A stretch of 64,000 nt of DNA from Stromatinia cepivora (GCA_014898415.1 RCTD01000025.1:868001-932000), one strand, 5' to 3'; counted from the stretch's first letter, positions 12,075-24,150 are shown. Program-made: numbers and translations. The notes: generated by a model from the letters alone, not told the origin.

Positions 12075-13397
12075 TTGGATTCCAGGATGGCAAAATTGAT
12101 CGATAAAATCGAGGAAAATTCAAGTTTCGGAATCAATACTATAGATTTACCATTCGAATTTAAACAAAATATACTTTATATTAAGTCAAATAATATATAT
12201 ACCAAAAGAAGACCGGTAGTATTTAAAAATATAGAAAACGAAATATTCGAATATATATACAATCAAATCGGTTATTTGGACTATAATCGTATCTACGAAA
12301 GGATTTCTGCTAATTTCTATATTTTTAATATTTCAAAAAAACTACAAGTATATCTATATTATTACCATCAATATAGGGTATCATCGATACTAAAACATCA
12401 ATTGTATAGATCTTTATAATCGATTCTAATACTACTATATATCTTTCATATTATCTCAATTGATTTCATTTTGATATTATCAAGATCTATACCAGATTTA
12501 TTCGATTATATATTGCCTATAACCGATAAACTATCAAAAGTAATCATAATCATTCTAGGAAAATCTATATAAAATGTAATACAATAGGAAAATGCATTAA
12601 TCTTATATCTACTAGGAATTCTTTGGGATATTCCGCAAATTATTATTTCGGATCAAAACAGGAAATTCATATCAGAAATCTGGAGAGGAATAATGAATTC
12701 ATTAGGTATAAAATTATTGTTCAATATTGTTTGGCATTTATAAACTAATAATACAAATGAACGTATAAATTAAACAATAGAGATTACTTTAAGGTATTAT
12801 CTATTGATGATAAACGATATATCTTTATAATTAAGAACTTTATTATTTATAATTATAGCTTTATCGAATTTTACTTTATAAAGAATAGATATAATATTTA
12901 TAATAGTAATATATAATATTAGGATCAAGGAATCGATAAATATTACTGTAGATATATTAATGAATTTAATCTACAAGGATTTATCAGAAAGACATCAGAA
13001 TCTTATTATTTCAAATGGTATACAAATATACCTAATAAAACCAACAAATAATAAAAAATACAATCTAATAAGAATTGAAGTAATAAATATAATCAAATTC
13101 GCAATTATATTTATAAAACGATATTATAATTGACAACACAAATCTATATTTTTCAATACTAAAGATTATATATTATTGAGATTATACCGAAATTATAATA
13201 TACCAGGAATCGCAGAACGAAATATAAAGATCGAACAGCAATTCGCAAAACCCTTTAAGGTACTAAAAAGGGTTGGATATCTCGCATACAGAATCGAATT
13301 ACTTGACACAATAAAGGTTCACCCAATCATCAATATTGCACACCTCGAACCAGCCCCAAACCCAACTCAAGATCCTTATCAATGCTTTTTTGTATAA
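12075..13397 (+). pseudogene. Integrase remnant with chromo-like C-terminus
   Basis: From 12075 a 114-codon open stretch corresponds to the integrase zinc-binding region (YNQIGYLDYNRIYERISANF, YLYYYHQYRVSSILKHQLY), with its His/Cys ligands largely lost. Around 12640-12810 the core domain reads SDQNRKFISEIW, LGIKLLFNIVWHL and TNNTNERIN before stops. The last part, 13176-13397, is strikingly intact: IPGIAERNIKIEQQFAKPFK, VLKRVGYLAYRIELLDTIKV and HPIINIAHLEPAPNP, the typical Gypsy integrase tail. Confidence 0.82.
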
Positions 13398-13735
13398 GGA
13401 ATCTTACAGAATCCTAAATTAATTCTTAAATGTATTCTATATAAATGGAAGCAATATAGAAGAGAAGAAAAAATCTTAACAGAATATTTAATTCGATTTA
13501 AAAGAAAAACGATGGAATAAAATAAATGAAAATTAGATAAACAGATTCTAATAGAAATCGTTAGAGTATTTGAAAAATAGAATTATAAATATATTTAGCA
13601 GACAAATCCAAGAAGGGAGTAATTAGAAGAAAATAGTTTTCGTTTTATTCTTTATTATACTTTGGGGCAAAGTATTATTTATTAGCGGTATTTATTATTA
13701 ATTAATTATTAACTTAACTTACTAAACAGGGGATC

Positions 13736-14214
13736 TTACTTTAGGTAGGATTTACCCCACTGCCTTTAATCTTTATTCCTTTTACACCACACAACTTTGT
13801 ACCAGTTTCGATTGGAAATTAGTATCGAAGAATTGAAGTTTTTTCTATTTATCTATTTCATTAATAAATCAACGAATCATAGTTTTATTTTGTTGTCTAG
13901 TTTAATTATTTATTATCCAATTGTACTATCGCGGGAACATAAAAACATAAAGATCATGCTTTCCATATTCGAGGTCTTTCGCTGACGTGTGTGTGGCTCA
14001 AATTTCCTGGGGTTGGGGTGGCTTAGATTCAGGGGGAACATTCACCAGCCACTCAACATCATCTCTCACACTCCTGCTTCAATCAAGCAACTTACTCTGT
14101 ACAATCGTTTGTGATTTAAAAACATCGATGTGCCTAAAGCTTATCGATAACTACCTCTTGAGAATAGTTGCGCTTCTAACTTCCAATCAGTAGACAATCT
14201 TCCTCGAGTCTCCA
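13736..14214. promoter_or_regulatory. Upstream region of the Zn2Cys6 factor
   Basis: Base composition returns to normal at about 13730. The region is the junction with the retroelement on the left and must hold the promoter and leader of the transcription factor on the right. C/T-rich runs near 14050-14200 look like a 5' leader. No other gene is visible. Confidence 0.4.
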
Positions 14215-16013
14215 ATGCCCAAGGTAGCTAAAGGAAAGAGACAGCGAGCATACCGGCCCAAGACCAAGACCGGATGCCTAACTTGTAGGAGTAAGTTTTC
14301 AAGAATTGAAACAAGGGGAAAATACTAAAAGACTACGAGCTAAATAACTAAATAGTACGAAGAATTAAGTGCGACGAGGCAAGACCCGCATGTCTAAAGT
14401 GTTCATCAACCGGCCGTGTATGTCCAGGCTACCATCATGTTCAATCCTCGGATTTGTCATTTTCAGAGGACAAAATTCTCATAACGACACAGCCATCTTT
14501 TAATATCCTCAGCTCACCACAGTCCAAGCGATCATTTGCATTTTTTATGCAAAGGACCTGCTCTCAATTAGCCGGTTTTTTCGGCTCCGAATTCTGGGAA
14601 CGGCTTGTGCTTCAAACTGCGCATCATGAATCGGCCGTAAGTCATGCTGTCGTAGCTCTAGGCTCAATCCATGAGCTGTCGGAGCGAAAGACACCAGTCT
14701 TAGATGGTGACAAGGCTTTTGCTCTAGAGCAATATAATCTTGCGATTCGAGATCTACTAGTTCCTCTATCTCGAGATGAGAAGCGAGGTGTCGATGTTTG
14801 CCTTATCGCTTGCATCATTTTCGCTAGCTTTGAGGTACATGTCATATTTTATCATTGTGCTAATGACATTCACGTGCTAGCTTATATGCTAATTCTCATA
14901 GAATATGGCAGGACATCGTGCCACAGCAGGAGCACATATACGAAGTGGCGTGAAGCTGCTGCGTGAAACCGTATGTGACCAGGAGAAAGGTGTGACTCAT
15001 CATCCAATACTTGGTTCGAAAAGTCATGTAGATTCATATGCTTCACCAGGAGCTCTAGCTAGGATATATGCAGCATTAGACAGAGAATGTACAACAGTAA
15101 AAGGCTTCGTACGTTTCCTCCGCTCCCCTTTCTTCTTTTTGTGATCATACCTTGATTGATACTCTTGCTGTAGTTAGCCGAACGCTACGAACCCTTATTT
15201 GTTGATGGCACTCTTTCTGGTACAACAAACAATGACACTCCTGTGTTATTTCGTAATGTTGAGGAAGCTAAAAACGTTTTTGAATATGGCTGTTACCTGT
15301 TCCAGCGTAGTTGCGCGCGGGCTGCCCAGCCTTCATGCGATCCATTGAATCTTCCTGTCGATCTCGAAACCCGCATCTATCAGGTCATTGATTATTTTGA
15401 AGCTTTACATTCAAAGTATTCACATGAACTACAAGCATTTATAGAATCAAATGGCTCATCTTTTACCCCGAAAGAAGATATCGCCGTAGCAGTACTACAA
15501 CTCCACGTGTTGGATAATCTTATATCATTCTATGTCGAACATTTGCCCCCAACACACCGGTCACATTGGTATGAATTTATGCCTCAGATGCAGAGAATGA
15601 TAATGCTCGGCCAGAAGATAATTTCTTATATCTTATCTGACAGTTGCTGTGGAGAATCAACCGCTTCCTTTAATTTAGATATGGGCGTTATTATTCCCCT
15701 TTACAATTTGGCTCGCCACTGCAAAGATCCTATAATTCGTCGACAGATCATTAACCTTCTCCGCTCATTTGAACGCCAAGAGGGACTTTGGAATAGTTTA
15801 TTGGTTGCAAAGGCTATAGAAAGAATTGTGGAGATCGAAGAGAGTGCGTGGAGTGAAGTGAACGCTTATGCTAGTCATGAGCATGGCGCGAGACCGTTGA
15901 GTGTTGATCCGATCCTTGAGCTGGATTCCAGAGGAGGTCGGCTGAAATACACCCGACAAGGACAAGAAATTGACGCCAAGGTCAAGGTGATTGAGGAGGT
16001 ATTTAGTTGGTGA
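14215..16013 (+). CDS. Zn(II)2Cys6 fungal transcription factor
   Basis: Sequence-specific DNA-binding regulator of the Gal4-type binuclear cluster class. Exons 14215-14290, 14356-14834, 14902-15108 and 15174-16013 give 533 residues. The zinc cluster follows a basic lead (KRQRAYRPKTKTG) and fits C-X2-C-X6-C-X6-C-X2-C-X6-C: CLTC, IKC, PAC, LKC, RVC. The first intron splits the cluster after TCR, a common position in this family. The rest is the helical fungal-specific regulatory region (for example SAVSHAVVALGSIHE and FASFENMAGHRATAGAHI), of the kind seen in many regulators of primary and secondary metabolism. Its neighbour 3' on the same strand is a secreted peptidase, which it could regulate. 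Target genes cannot be read from sequence. Confidence 0.93.
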
Positions 16014-16507
16014 CACAATATGTAATTCATATGCACGCGGCATGCAACTTTGTGGAACGGAATGCCTGAATGTCCTCACTAGATGTTAACCTATGGAATT
16101 GTGGTCTGAGCTTTAATGACCTCCTCGTAAGGACCATGTTGCTATGAGCACGGGCCAAGCATATATTCCCCACCCACACAATTTGGAAGCTCGTAAGGAT
16201 CCTGTCATTTGCGCAGCTTTGGATACTGGTACTAGTAACTCTAACAAGTCTTTCTGTACTTGCAAGATATCTAGCCCCTATTCTAGATGGCTTGTATTGC
16301 CCTTACGATGTTTAAGATTAGCAAAGGAGAGCCTCTTACCCTTGGCTGTACTAGGCTATTAAATCCATGGGAAGTACCTTCCCAAACATGTATATAAGAC
16401 CATAACTCAGCTACATCAGATGGATACAAACTCATTGTAATCCTGAACTTAGTTACATCTAGATCAGATATCAAAAACTCATTTTCGTTGCCTTGCTTAT
16501 TTTGCCC
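16014..16507. promoter_or_regulatory. Intergenic region before the secreted peptidase
   Basis: 494 bases containing the 3' UTR of the transcription factor and the promoter of the peptidase. A TATATAA element lies near 16390, about 115 bases before the start codon. No gene is supported. Confidence 0.4.
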
Positions 16508-18333
16508 ATGAATCTTTCACGCTTTCTTGCCCAACTGGGCCTCTTCAGCTCTGTGCTGGCAACTCTCACAGCAAATTGTACCTTAGAGGAGATTCTACCT
16601 TCAACAACACTCACATGGTGTCCATGCAATGGCGTCTACTTCTGCGCTAGACTCGATGTAACATCCGTCTCTCACGTGGCTCTATATCAAATGCTAACTA
16701 GCCCACTAGGTACCTCTCGACTACCAAAACCCCAACCTCAGTCGAGCCTCCATCCCAATTGTGAAATACCCCGCCCAAAACAATTCTTCCTCTGGACCTT
16801 ACCAAGGCATGATCCTTTTGAATCCTGGTGGACCCGGAGCATCGGGTGTGAGTGAAGCATTGAACAATGCGTCTATTATCCAAGCTATAGTAGGGACGAA
16901 TTGGGATATCGTCGGATTTGACCCTAGGGGTATGTGGCTCAGTGAGCCACTGGCTAATTGCTCATCGGGTATTGTTCCAGGTCAGAACACTACACTGGTG
17001 TCAAGATCGGTCCCAAGAGTATCTGATGAATTTTACGATGTTCTAATTCAGTTTGGTAAAGAAGTTGGCGAACAATGTGAGAGGACTATTGGAGGTAAAA
17101 CGGAAATTGGTCCTTACATGTCCACTGCAATTAATGCAAGGGATATGCTTAGCATTGTCGATGCATTTGCGCAAACAGATGAGGGTGCCAGAGCTGCTAA
17201 ACCCAGTCATCTTCTGAATTACTATGGAATTAGCTATGGTACATTTCTCGGGCAAACATTCGCTTCTATGTTTCCAACGAGAGTAGGAAGTATGGTTTTG
17301 GATGGCGTTGTGAACCCGGAGAGTTACTTGGCTAATTATACTTCCGCAAGCATTAATCACCTGGATGGTATAATTGCATCTTTCTTCATTTATTGCCACG
17401 CGGCAGGGCCATCGCAATGTCCTTACTATACTGGATGTACGCCCAAAGACATCTATGAACGATTCAACCAGTCATTCATCGAGCTTGACCCTCGGAGAGC
17501 TGAAAGGGAAGGATTGTCAAACGCGACAGATCTCGAGGCCGCATTGCTCATATTAAAAGTAACACTTTTGAGTGCAGCCGACGCACCATTCGGCTACTTC
17601 AACATCTTACCAAATATTCTACTCGATCTCGAGAGCGCCATAGCCGTCCACGATATCAGACCTTGGGTCGATCAACTCACGACCAGATTCGGCAATCCCA
17701 TCACTAACTACGAACATCCAGAATGGAGTCTCGGAGTACTCTGCTCCGACCAGAACAACAACCTGTACAACAAGACACTCGAGGACCTCAGACCGCAATT
17801 ACACGATCTCGAGACCCAAAGCATCATTGGGGAAATTTGGAGCCATGGAGTGCTGGGATGTACAGGCTGGTCTATAAAATCGAACGATGTATACTCTGGA
17901 CCCTTCGGCGGCGATACGGAAACACCGATACTTTTCGTCAGTAACACGTATGATCCGGTAACGCCTATTGAAAAGTAAGTGATGATCACTCAATCTTTTG
18001 TCACAAAACAACACTAATCACAAAAACCAGCTCGCTTGCATCAGCACCCAATTACAAGAATGCGCAAATACTGACTATTGACGGAATGGGAGTGAGTATT
18101 TCCTTCATGCTTGGAAATAAATAAATACCTAGACGCTAATTATGTGAAAGCACACCAGTGGCGCCACGCAGAATCATTGCGCCTTTGGAAAAATAGCTGC
18201 TTATTTCCAAACCGGTGAACTACCCGGCAACGACTCTTTCTGTCCACTCGAAACAGGTCCTTTCAATGTTATTCTCAATGGCACTTTGAGTGAGAATATT
18301 CAGCAGGCTGGCTTGGAAAATCTGGTTAATTAG
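16508..18333 (+). CDS. Secreted alpha/beta-hydrolase, S33/TAP-like peptidase
   Basis: Probable secreted aminopeptidase of the tripeptidyl/prolyl aminopeptidase (S33, TAP-like C-terminus) type. Exons 16508-16657, 16710-17974, 18031-18091 and 18151-18333 give 552 residues. The N-terminus (MNLSRFLAQLGLFSSVLATL) is a signal peptide. The fold is shown by LLNPGGPGASG (oxyanion region), DIVGFDPRG, the nucleophile elbow YYGISYGTFLG (Ser of GISYG), the Asp in SNTYDPVTP and the His just after a splice junction in GMG-HTSGA. Several N-x-S/T sequons fit secretion. A TTG fifteen bases upstream is in frame but the ATG at 16508 is the natural start. The substrate is unknown; related bacterial enzymes remove tripeptides or proline from peptides. 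It lies directly downstream of the Zn2Cys6 regulator on the same strand. Confidence 0.92.
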
Positions 18334-18616
18334 ATTTGGTAGGGATCAATGGTAGTTTCGCGGCTTCTTTCATACCGGAGAGAGCTATACAATAGAAATC
18401 GTTGTTCTTATAAACGCTATGTCTTCAACCTCCTCTATGATCTATGTATGTATAATGTTATTCATGCACGCTAAAGTGATGACCAAACCACCCAAGCGCA
18501 ACAATCCAAAGTGCGATATTTCTCTTTTCCCGACCTATGTACGCATCAATCAACACGAAGATCCACCCCTTTTAACCACTCCTGTATAAATGACACTTTC
18601 CTCTTCACTCTTACCC

Positions 18617-20493
18617 TCACGCTTTACCCATTAACCTCTTAACTCTCAACCAAACCTCAAAAGCCTCCAGCTTTAACTCCACCCTCACATACCCCAACCA
18701 CGCCACCAACAATCTAAAACCATTGGCTGGCCATAAAAGACTGCCCCTCGCCCTGATCTCCTCCATCCGTTCCTGAAATACTGTTCTCGAGCAATACCGG
18801 GCCAGAATCAAGAATGTTCTCACAGGCCCCTGTCGCGTATGTAAATTCTCGTCCAAGCTCCTCGTTAAGTCATTTGTCTTCAATATTAACAGAATGATTC
18901 TCGGAACCTGTCCCAGCATTTGTACAAGTTGTTGAAGCATCCCTTCACCCAATGCTTCATTAATATGTTTCTTCTCGTCTTCCGATCGCTGGAGAGCTAC
19001 ATCTTTCGTTAGAATGGTGTAATCGCGGCCCGTTATAGCCGAGGCGAATAGGGGGAATTGTTCATCTGTTACACCAGCTACCTCTTTAGCGTATTTGCGC
19101 ATGCGGGGTTCATTAGCGTCAATTACTGCCAGCCAGAGTTTTGCATATGAGCGTCGGAGTCCAAGGGGAATATCGCGGTAGAGACCGTGGTCGTACAGGA
19201 TTACGTCGAAATTGGCGCCACGGCGATTGTCATTTTTGCGAATGGCGAGATTGCCCCCATGAGGATCACAGTGTAGAGGGGCATCCTTTCCGAAGATCAT
19301 CTCATTGAAGATATGGGCGAGGGCAGCAGAGACTTCGTCACGATCGATACCATTAGAATCGAGAAATTCGAGGTCATCTAGGCGATGTCCAGCTACATTC
19401 TCCATAACCAATATACGCTTCTTTGCCCACAAAACATCAGGTATAATCAATGGCAATTCCGGTATCCGCGAGAAGTAATCTTTTGCCCGCAAAGCATTTT
19501 TTCCCTCCTCAGTAAAGTCCAGTTCGATTGGCAAAGAAGCTTCCATTTCCGATGACAACCATTCCAGATCATATTCCGGGAAAAATTTCTTCAATGTTGA
19601 GAATGTAAAACCAGTTAATGCCAGATCAAGAGCTGCCCATTCCGCCAAATTTGGATGTTGCACCTTAACAGCAACCTTTTGTCCTGTTTCCTTGACAGTC
19701 GCCAGATGTACCTGTGCTAGCGATGCTGCCCCAATCGGCTGAGGTGCAAATTCTGAGAAGTAATCTGAAAGCTGTTCGCCCGTATCCATCTTAAACATAT
19801 TTTCTATCGACTCCATTGATGAAACAGGACATTTGTCCTGCAAGGGTATAAATGTCGTTGTCCATTCTAAAGGTAGAAGGTAATTCATAGCACTCTGCGA
19901 AAACCAATCAGCCCACTGAAAATGCACCTAAGCATAAATACCATACCAAATGCTGCCCTAGTTTAATAAATATGCTCCCATTCTTCTCCAACACTCTCAA
20001 TGTCCGATCCGCACATCTCTGATGACAATCTTTCAACATTCTATCCTTTTCCGCCTCGTCCTCAATCTTTTCATTATGGTTCAACGTAACCCGATAACTG
20101 TCGCACCTCGAATTAGCCACTTGTCCCAAACAACCTCACACAATACCAGAGAATCACTCACTCATTTATACAAACAAAGAGCGTACTGACTACTCTCCCC
20201 GTCCTCTCAACCGCTTCATACGCATGCCTTACATCATCCGTGAAAGCAAGTCCAGTCGCAGCAATGCCTCCTACGGCAGAAGCCATGATAACTTTATTCC
20301 CCCTTCGACTCTGCTGATATCCATTTCCATTTCCATAACCATATCCATTCCCTCCCCTCTTCCCCGTCGAGTACGCCGCATTCTGCACCCAAGACGTCCT
20401 CCTTCCTCTCTGAATACATCTCCCACAAGTCCAGGGGATCGCCTTCCTCGGTCTCGACCTCGCCCACGCCGATGCGAAATTGAGTCCCTTCAT
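18617..20493 (-). CDS. MCP2: Mitochondrial ABC1/ADCK (UbiB-like) atypical kinase, MCP2/CQD2-like
   Basis: Member of the UbiB/ADCK family of atypical kinases or ATPases that act on coenzyme Q distribution and mitochondrial lipid homeostasis. Exons 20162-20493, 19947-20097 and 18617-19894 give 586 residues. The N-terminus is rich in R and K with few acids (SAWARSRPRKAIPWTCGRC), fitting a mitochondrial presequence, and a hydrophobic stretch follows (VIMASAVGGIAATGLAF). Family marks are KLGQH (KxGQ), PIGAASLAQVH (Ala-rich nucleotide loop), VAVKVQHP, LHCDPHGGNLAI and YDHGLYRDI. These variants match the ADCK1/MCP2 branch more than COQ8. A stop at about 20159 requires the first intron; the donor GTGAGT at 20161 resolves it. 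It is divergent from the small protein at 20838. Confidence 0.92.
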
Positions 20494-20837
20494 TGTCTAT
20501 GTGTGTATTATACACGTACGTACTGTGCGAAAACCACACAAAGTCTCCGTGGATTATCGAATACGATCCATTAATTCATACCTCCATTAACAGCGACAGA
20601 TTCATAAATGTTCAATGCAAAAGTGTTGAGGATTTCCCTATTTAAAAAAAAGTTGCCAAGTCCCTTGTTCAAAGATCCCTGTCGATCCCCGGAGATCGCA
20701 TGACGTCCTCGGCTTCTTTTATTTTCCCATGTTCACAAAACCCGTTCGATTATTTAAGACCGTACAGGCGCAAACGAGGAGAAAGGGAAATGTGAATTGT
20801 TCAATTTTTCATAATCAATCTACAGAATCAATTCAAA
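20494..20837. promoter_or_regulatory. Divergent promoter, ABC1 kinase / small TM protein
   Basis: 344 bases between divergent start codons. A TGACGTC-type palindrome occurs near 20701 (catgacgtcctcgg), the core of a CRE/ATF-like site. A 3-kb-scale search for other sites was not possible by eye. Confidence 0.4.
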
Positions 20838-21281
20838 ATGCCTCCTCGCAAATTCAATCTAAATAGCAGGGTACTATTCCTATTCTTTCCAATCCAATCC
20901 TTTCCCTCCCAGCGACTCCTTAGCTCAGCTAACAACCCCTCCTTTCAGACTTTAACGGCCCCTCTAGCAGCCGCAACCATGGCGTTACTCCTTTACACAT
21001 ATGCTCGTATCTCCATTAGAGCAGCAAAGCAAAATGCGCAGAAACATCGCGAAGCAGACGGCGGCCAAATAAATTGGGCCAATGAAAGTTTGAGACGTCA
21101 TGGTCAGTTAGATGTGCCGCAAGAGCAAAAAACCGTGAAACAATTATTAGGCACGGCGAAAGATAATTTGGAGGAATTGAGGACGAAGGGAGATGCGCCT
21201 GAGAGGCATGAGGTGGAGAGAAAGTTGAAGGAGAGAGCGGCCAAGGGAAGGGAAGGTGGTTTTGCTGGGAAAGCAGAGTGA
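20838..21281 (+). CDS. Small single-pass membrane protein, unknown function
   Basis: Two exons, 20838-20870 and 20949-21281, encode 121 residues. MPPRKFNLNSR is followed by one hydrophobic helix (LAAATMALLLYTYARISI), then a charged soluble tail with EQKTVKQLLGTAKDNLEELR and an alpha-helical, Lys/Glu-rich end. The basic N-terminus plus a single early helix is compatible with a mitochondrial inner- or outer-membrane protein. The 78-nt intron (20871-20948) is required to join the in-frame N-terminus; retention also leaves an open frame of 147 residues, so a longer isoform is possible. I do not recognise a family. Its divergent partner is a mitochondrial kinase, and the next gene is a mitochondrial carrier. 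Confidence 0.75.
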   Translation: MPPRKFNLNSRVLFLFFPIQSFPSQRLLSSANNPSFQTLTAPLAAATMALLLYTYARISIRAAKQNAQKHREADGGQINWANESLRRHGQLDVPQEQKTVKQLLGTAKDNLEELRTKGDAPERHEVERKLKERAAKGREGGFAGKAE

Positions 21282-21692
21282 TGTCAAATGAGGATGGAGC
21301 GGTGTTTTTGGGATTATAGGGTGTAAAGCTACATATAAGTTTGTCTTTCAAGGTTGCATATGGGAGTTCCAGCGCTATCTTTATAAAAATTTATATTTAG
21401 GCGAAGGTGATATTAAACAATCATTCGCCTTGATGGCTAAAACCATCTATAAGTACAAGCTCCCCGTTCACAAAAAGGTACCATCCAAATATGCGTCTGC
21501 AATATGTTCCATAAACACAAAAGCCACATCATGCCAACTCGATACCTCGCCGAGTACATGACCGAACGCCAGCAAATTTCAAATGCTGTAAAATGCATAA
21601 TATTTCTTGGTTTCTTCATCACCTCGAACCTCATAAGGGTATGTCCTAGTTTGAACATCTTGCCAAGGACGTTGTCCGAAGAGATGAAGCAT
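21282..21692. other. Convergent 3' intergenic region
   Basis: About 410 bases holding the 3' UTRs of the small membrane protein and the mitochondrial carrier. No gene or repeat stands out. Confidence 0.5.
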
Positions 21693-22971
21693 TTACAATG
21701 CTTCTCCCGATTTCCGTATCCCTTCTGCCCTGGCATGATTCAGATGTTTCATAACATACTCATAAGTGAGTATAGTGGTCGTGGCCGCTGGTACAGCTCT
21801 CATCATATTCGTGCCCATACCAGCGTAAAATGCTCTCCATCCTTCTTCGCGTAATATCGTTTTAAATGTCATCACAATGCCCCTATATTTTGGTACTGCT
21901 TGTTTAATTTGAGTCACGGGATTCGGAATCCCATGTTGATGGGAGTGTCCTTCTAGACCTCCCCTAAATGCAGCGTATTCTGTTGAGGCAGCTGGCATGG
22001 ATCTTTGTTGAGTTTGAAGTCTTGTTCGAATGACTTCATGGGGATATGTGGTAGAGCTTGCTATAATCTTGCTGAGCACACTGGCGGATAATACTCCGAA
22101 TAGATGAGCGCTCTCGTCACCTTCTGCAGATTCTCCCATTCCCTGACCTGTGAACTTTTTCTTGAGATATTCATAAGTTGGAAATTGAACAGCCACGTGT
22201 GTCAAGCCAAGTAGTGCAGGAGTCAGACCGGAATAGAATGATAAAATTCCTTCAGTCCTGTACATCACTTTTGCTGCATCAAAGGTTGAACGATAATGCC
22301 AAGGTGGTCTAGCTCCATTACTCTTTGCCTTTCGACTGACTTGTGACATGAGACGAGTCTTTATAACCCAGATGGGATTCGTAACCATTGTAGATGAAGC
22401 TCCAGCCATTATCGAGGACCAAAAATTGACCACTACTGTGTTATCTGTAAAGATGTTTTTCTTAGCTTTCATCTTCACCTTTAAGATTTATCCATGGGGA
22501 ATCCATACCACTTTTCTGCCCAAAGAACTGTTTTGATCTGCCATAAACCGTAAACCAAACTGCCCATGTCGGTAGATAACCAAGGATGATCGGACCAAGG
22601 CCCCGGTACAATCCTTTCAACCCTTCCTCCCGCCATATCACTCTTCCTGTTCCAAGTAAACCACTGTATACCGCTTGTCCAGCAGGTTGTGACCCTAGTC
22701 CTTGTGCTGCTCTGAAACCTCCTTGTGCTTGTAATTTCGTCTTAATGACATCTAGTGGGCAAGTAACAACTCCAGAAGCAAAACCGCCTACCGCCCCCGC
22801 AAATGCATTAAACTCCCATTCCGCCCTTGTTCTAGCTATTCTCTCCAATCTAGTAATCGGTGAATCGCCCCCCCCAAACGCCAAACTCGATGCGAATTGT
22901 TGAGTAGTAGGTTGGGAGGACGCAAAATCCTCAGATCGCGGTGATGATGGCGTGCTGCGTTCATGTGACAT
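21693..22971 (-). CDS. NDT1: Mitochondrial carrier, NAD+ transporter (NDT1/YIA6-like)
   Basis: SLC25-family inner-membrane carrier likely importing NAD+ into the matrix. Exons 22509-22971 and 21693-22465 give 411 residues. Three tandem carrier repeats are visible through their signatures: CPLDVIKTKLQAQ, NPIWVIKTRLMSQ and YPHEVIRTRLQTQ. The Trp in the second signature (PIW) is characteristic of the NAD+/folate/FAD/pyrimidine nucleotide subgroup. ILGYLPTWAVWFTVY matches yeast Ndt1/Ndt2. A 70-residue Ser/Thr-rich N-terminal extension precedes the first helix, also seen in Ndt1. The single intron (22466-22508) is only 43 nt, near the lower limit for such fungi; without it the first frame stops after GEDES. 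Folate or FAD transport is the main alternative. Confidence 0.92.
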
Positions 22972-24150
22972 TTTAATTGTTGTTGGCGCAAATATTCAAT
23001 AGCTTCTGCTACCTCGGCCGCAGACGGGCAGAAGTAATTGCGGGAGGAAAGCCACAGATGGGTTGGAAGGCCTTCAGTTATTGTCGCCGTTCTTTTCTTG
23101 CAATCTCGTGTCCCGGTGTGCGGGGAAAGATCCCACGCAGCACGCCAGTGACACAACAGCTAACGGTTATCGCAGGCCATTGACAATCGCCTGAATATTT
23201 ACTAAAGGTTCGTGGAAATGAGCGAGAGTTGGAAGTTGGAAGGGTGGGCTTTTGTTCTTTGAAGAAAGTGGGTTGAGGATTTTGTGGTTGAGTGGGAAGC
23301 ACCGGAACCTAATAAGACCGGCTTAAAATTCTCGGAAGCTTGCAAGATCAATCGCTTGATAAAAAGGGTCGACCCGCCAAGCTAAATTAAGAAGCAGGTA
23401 CACCTCAAAAAGGTTGAATCTTGGGTATAGTTGAGCTTATGGTTTGATTAACTTGGGATCATTTATGATTAATAGAATGTCCTTTGGATATTTCGGGTAT
23501 CAAAAGAAGAAAAGGGTAACAATTTGTGTGAGAACAGAACTAGAATCTCACAATTCAACAAAGTGGGGTGAATCCGTTTTTTTGTTCAAGACAGGGAAAG
23601 TTTGATTGATTCTAACGCCTATTGTCTATTATCTATTGTAATGATATCAACAAGTTGGTATAATTGGCTTGTTACTCTAGTAGGTGTTTTATAGCTATCC
23701 TTATCTCTATCCTACCGATTAGCATCTATTACCAGCCATGTTTTATGGAAAGACCAACATTTAGACCATAATTCTAGTATTCTATATTATAATCTTAAAC
23801 TTGGTATGGTGTGATGTCTAATACACTACCAGACTACCTACCTACACTGAATAACTTCAAATCTGAATTGGAAAGAGATCAATCATTGCCTCTCATCTCA
23901 AACAAAGAAATAATCCCATCCCATTTCCACGAGTATTTCCAAAAGTTATAACGATCTATCTATCATATATCGTATCTTCCCCCACCGACTTTATCCCGTT
24001 CCGTTCCTCTTTCACTCTAACCAATCACAAGTTCCTCAAACAACGCTAACTCGCTTACCTAATATCATCATAACTTTTGAACTTCAATCCCTCAGTAACA
24101 CCACCAAAATCGACGTCTCTCTCCCAATATACACCCACAAATTGCCTATC
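22972..24150. promoter_or_regulatory. Divergent intergenic region, NAD+ carrier / QCR7
   Basis: 1.18 kb between divergent start codons of two mitochondrial genes. The left part (22972-23300) is fairly GC-rich and the rest AT-rich with runs of CTACC near 23830-23850. The 100 bases before QCR7 are C/T-rich like a leader. I see no coding region. Confidence 0.45.

Larger units (their letters stand above)
9060..13735 (+). mobile_element. RIP-degraded Ty3/Gypsy LTR retrotransposon relic
   Basis: A 4.7-kb block of extremely AT-rich DNA broken by stops in every frame, yet readable in + orientation as protease, reverse transcriptase, RNase H region, integrase and a C-terminal chromo-like segment, the Ty3/Gypsy order. 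The changes are those expected of RIP (C to T on either strand): DTG became D-I-G in the protease and the YxDD box reads YINN in the reverse transcriptase. There is too little room before the protease (9060-9460) for a full gag, so the 5' part is probably missing or unrecognisable. I could not find convincing LTR pairs or target-site duplications; both ends are estimates from the change in base composition. The style resembles Boty-like elements of Botrytis (inference). Confidence 0.85.

Noticed and set aside
20838..21281. Intron-retaining 147-residue version of the small TM protein as the main product
   Set aside because: The 78-nt segment has a GTACTA donor and a TTTCAG acceptor and its removal puts the single helix near the N-terminus; kept only as a possible isoform.
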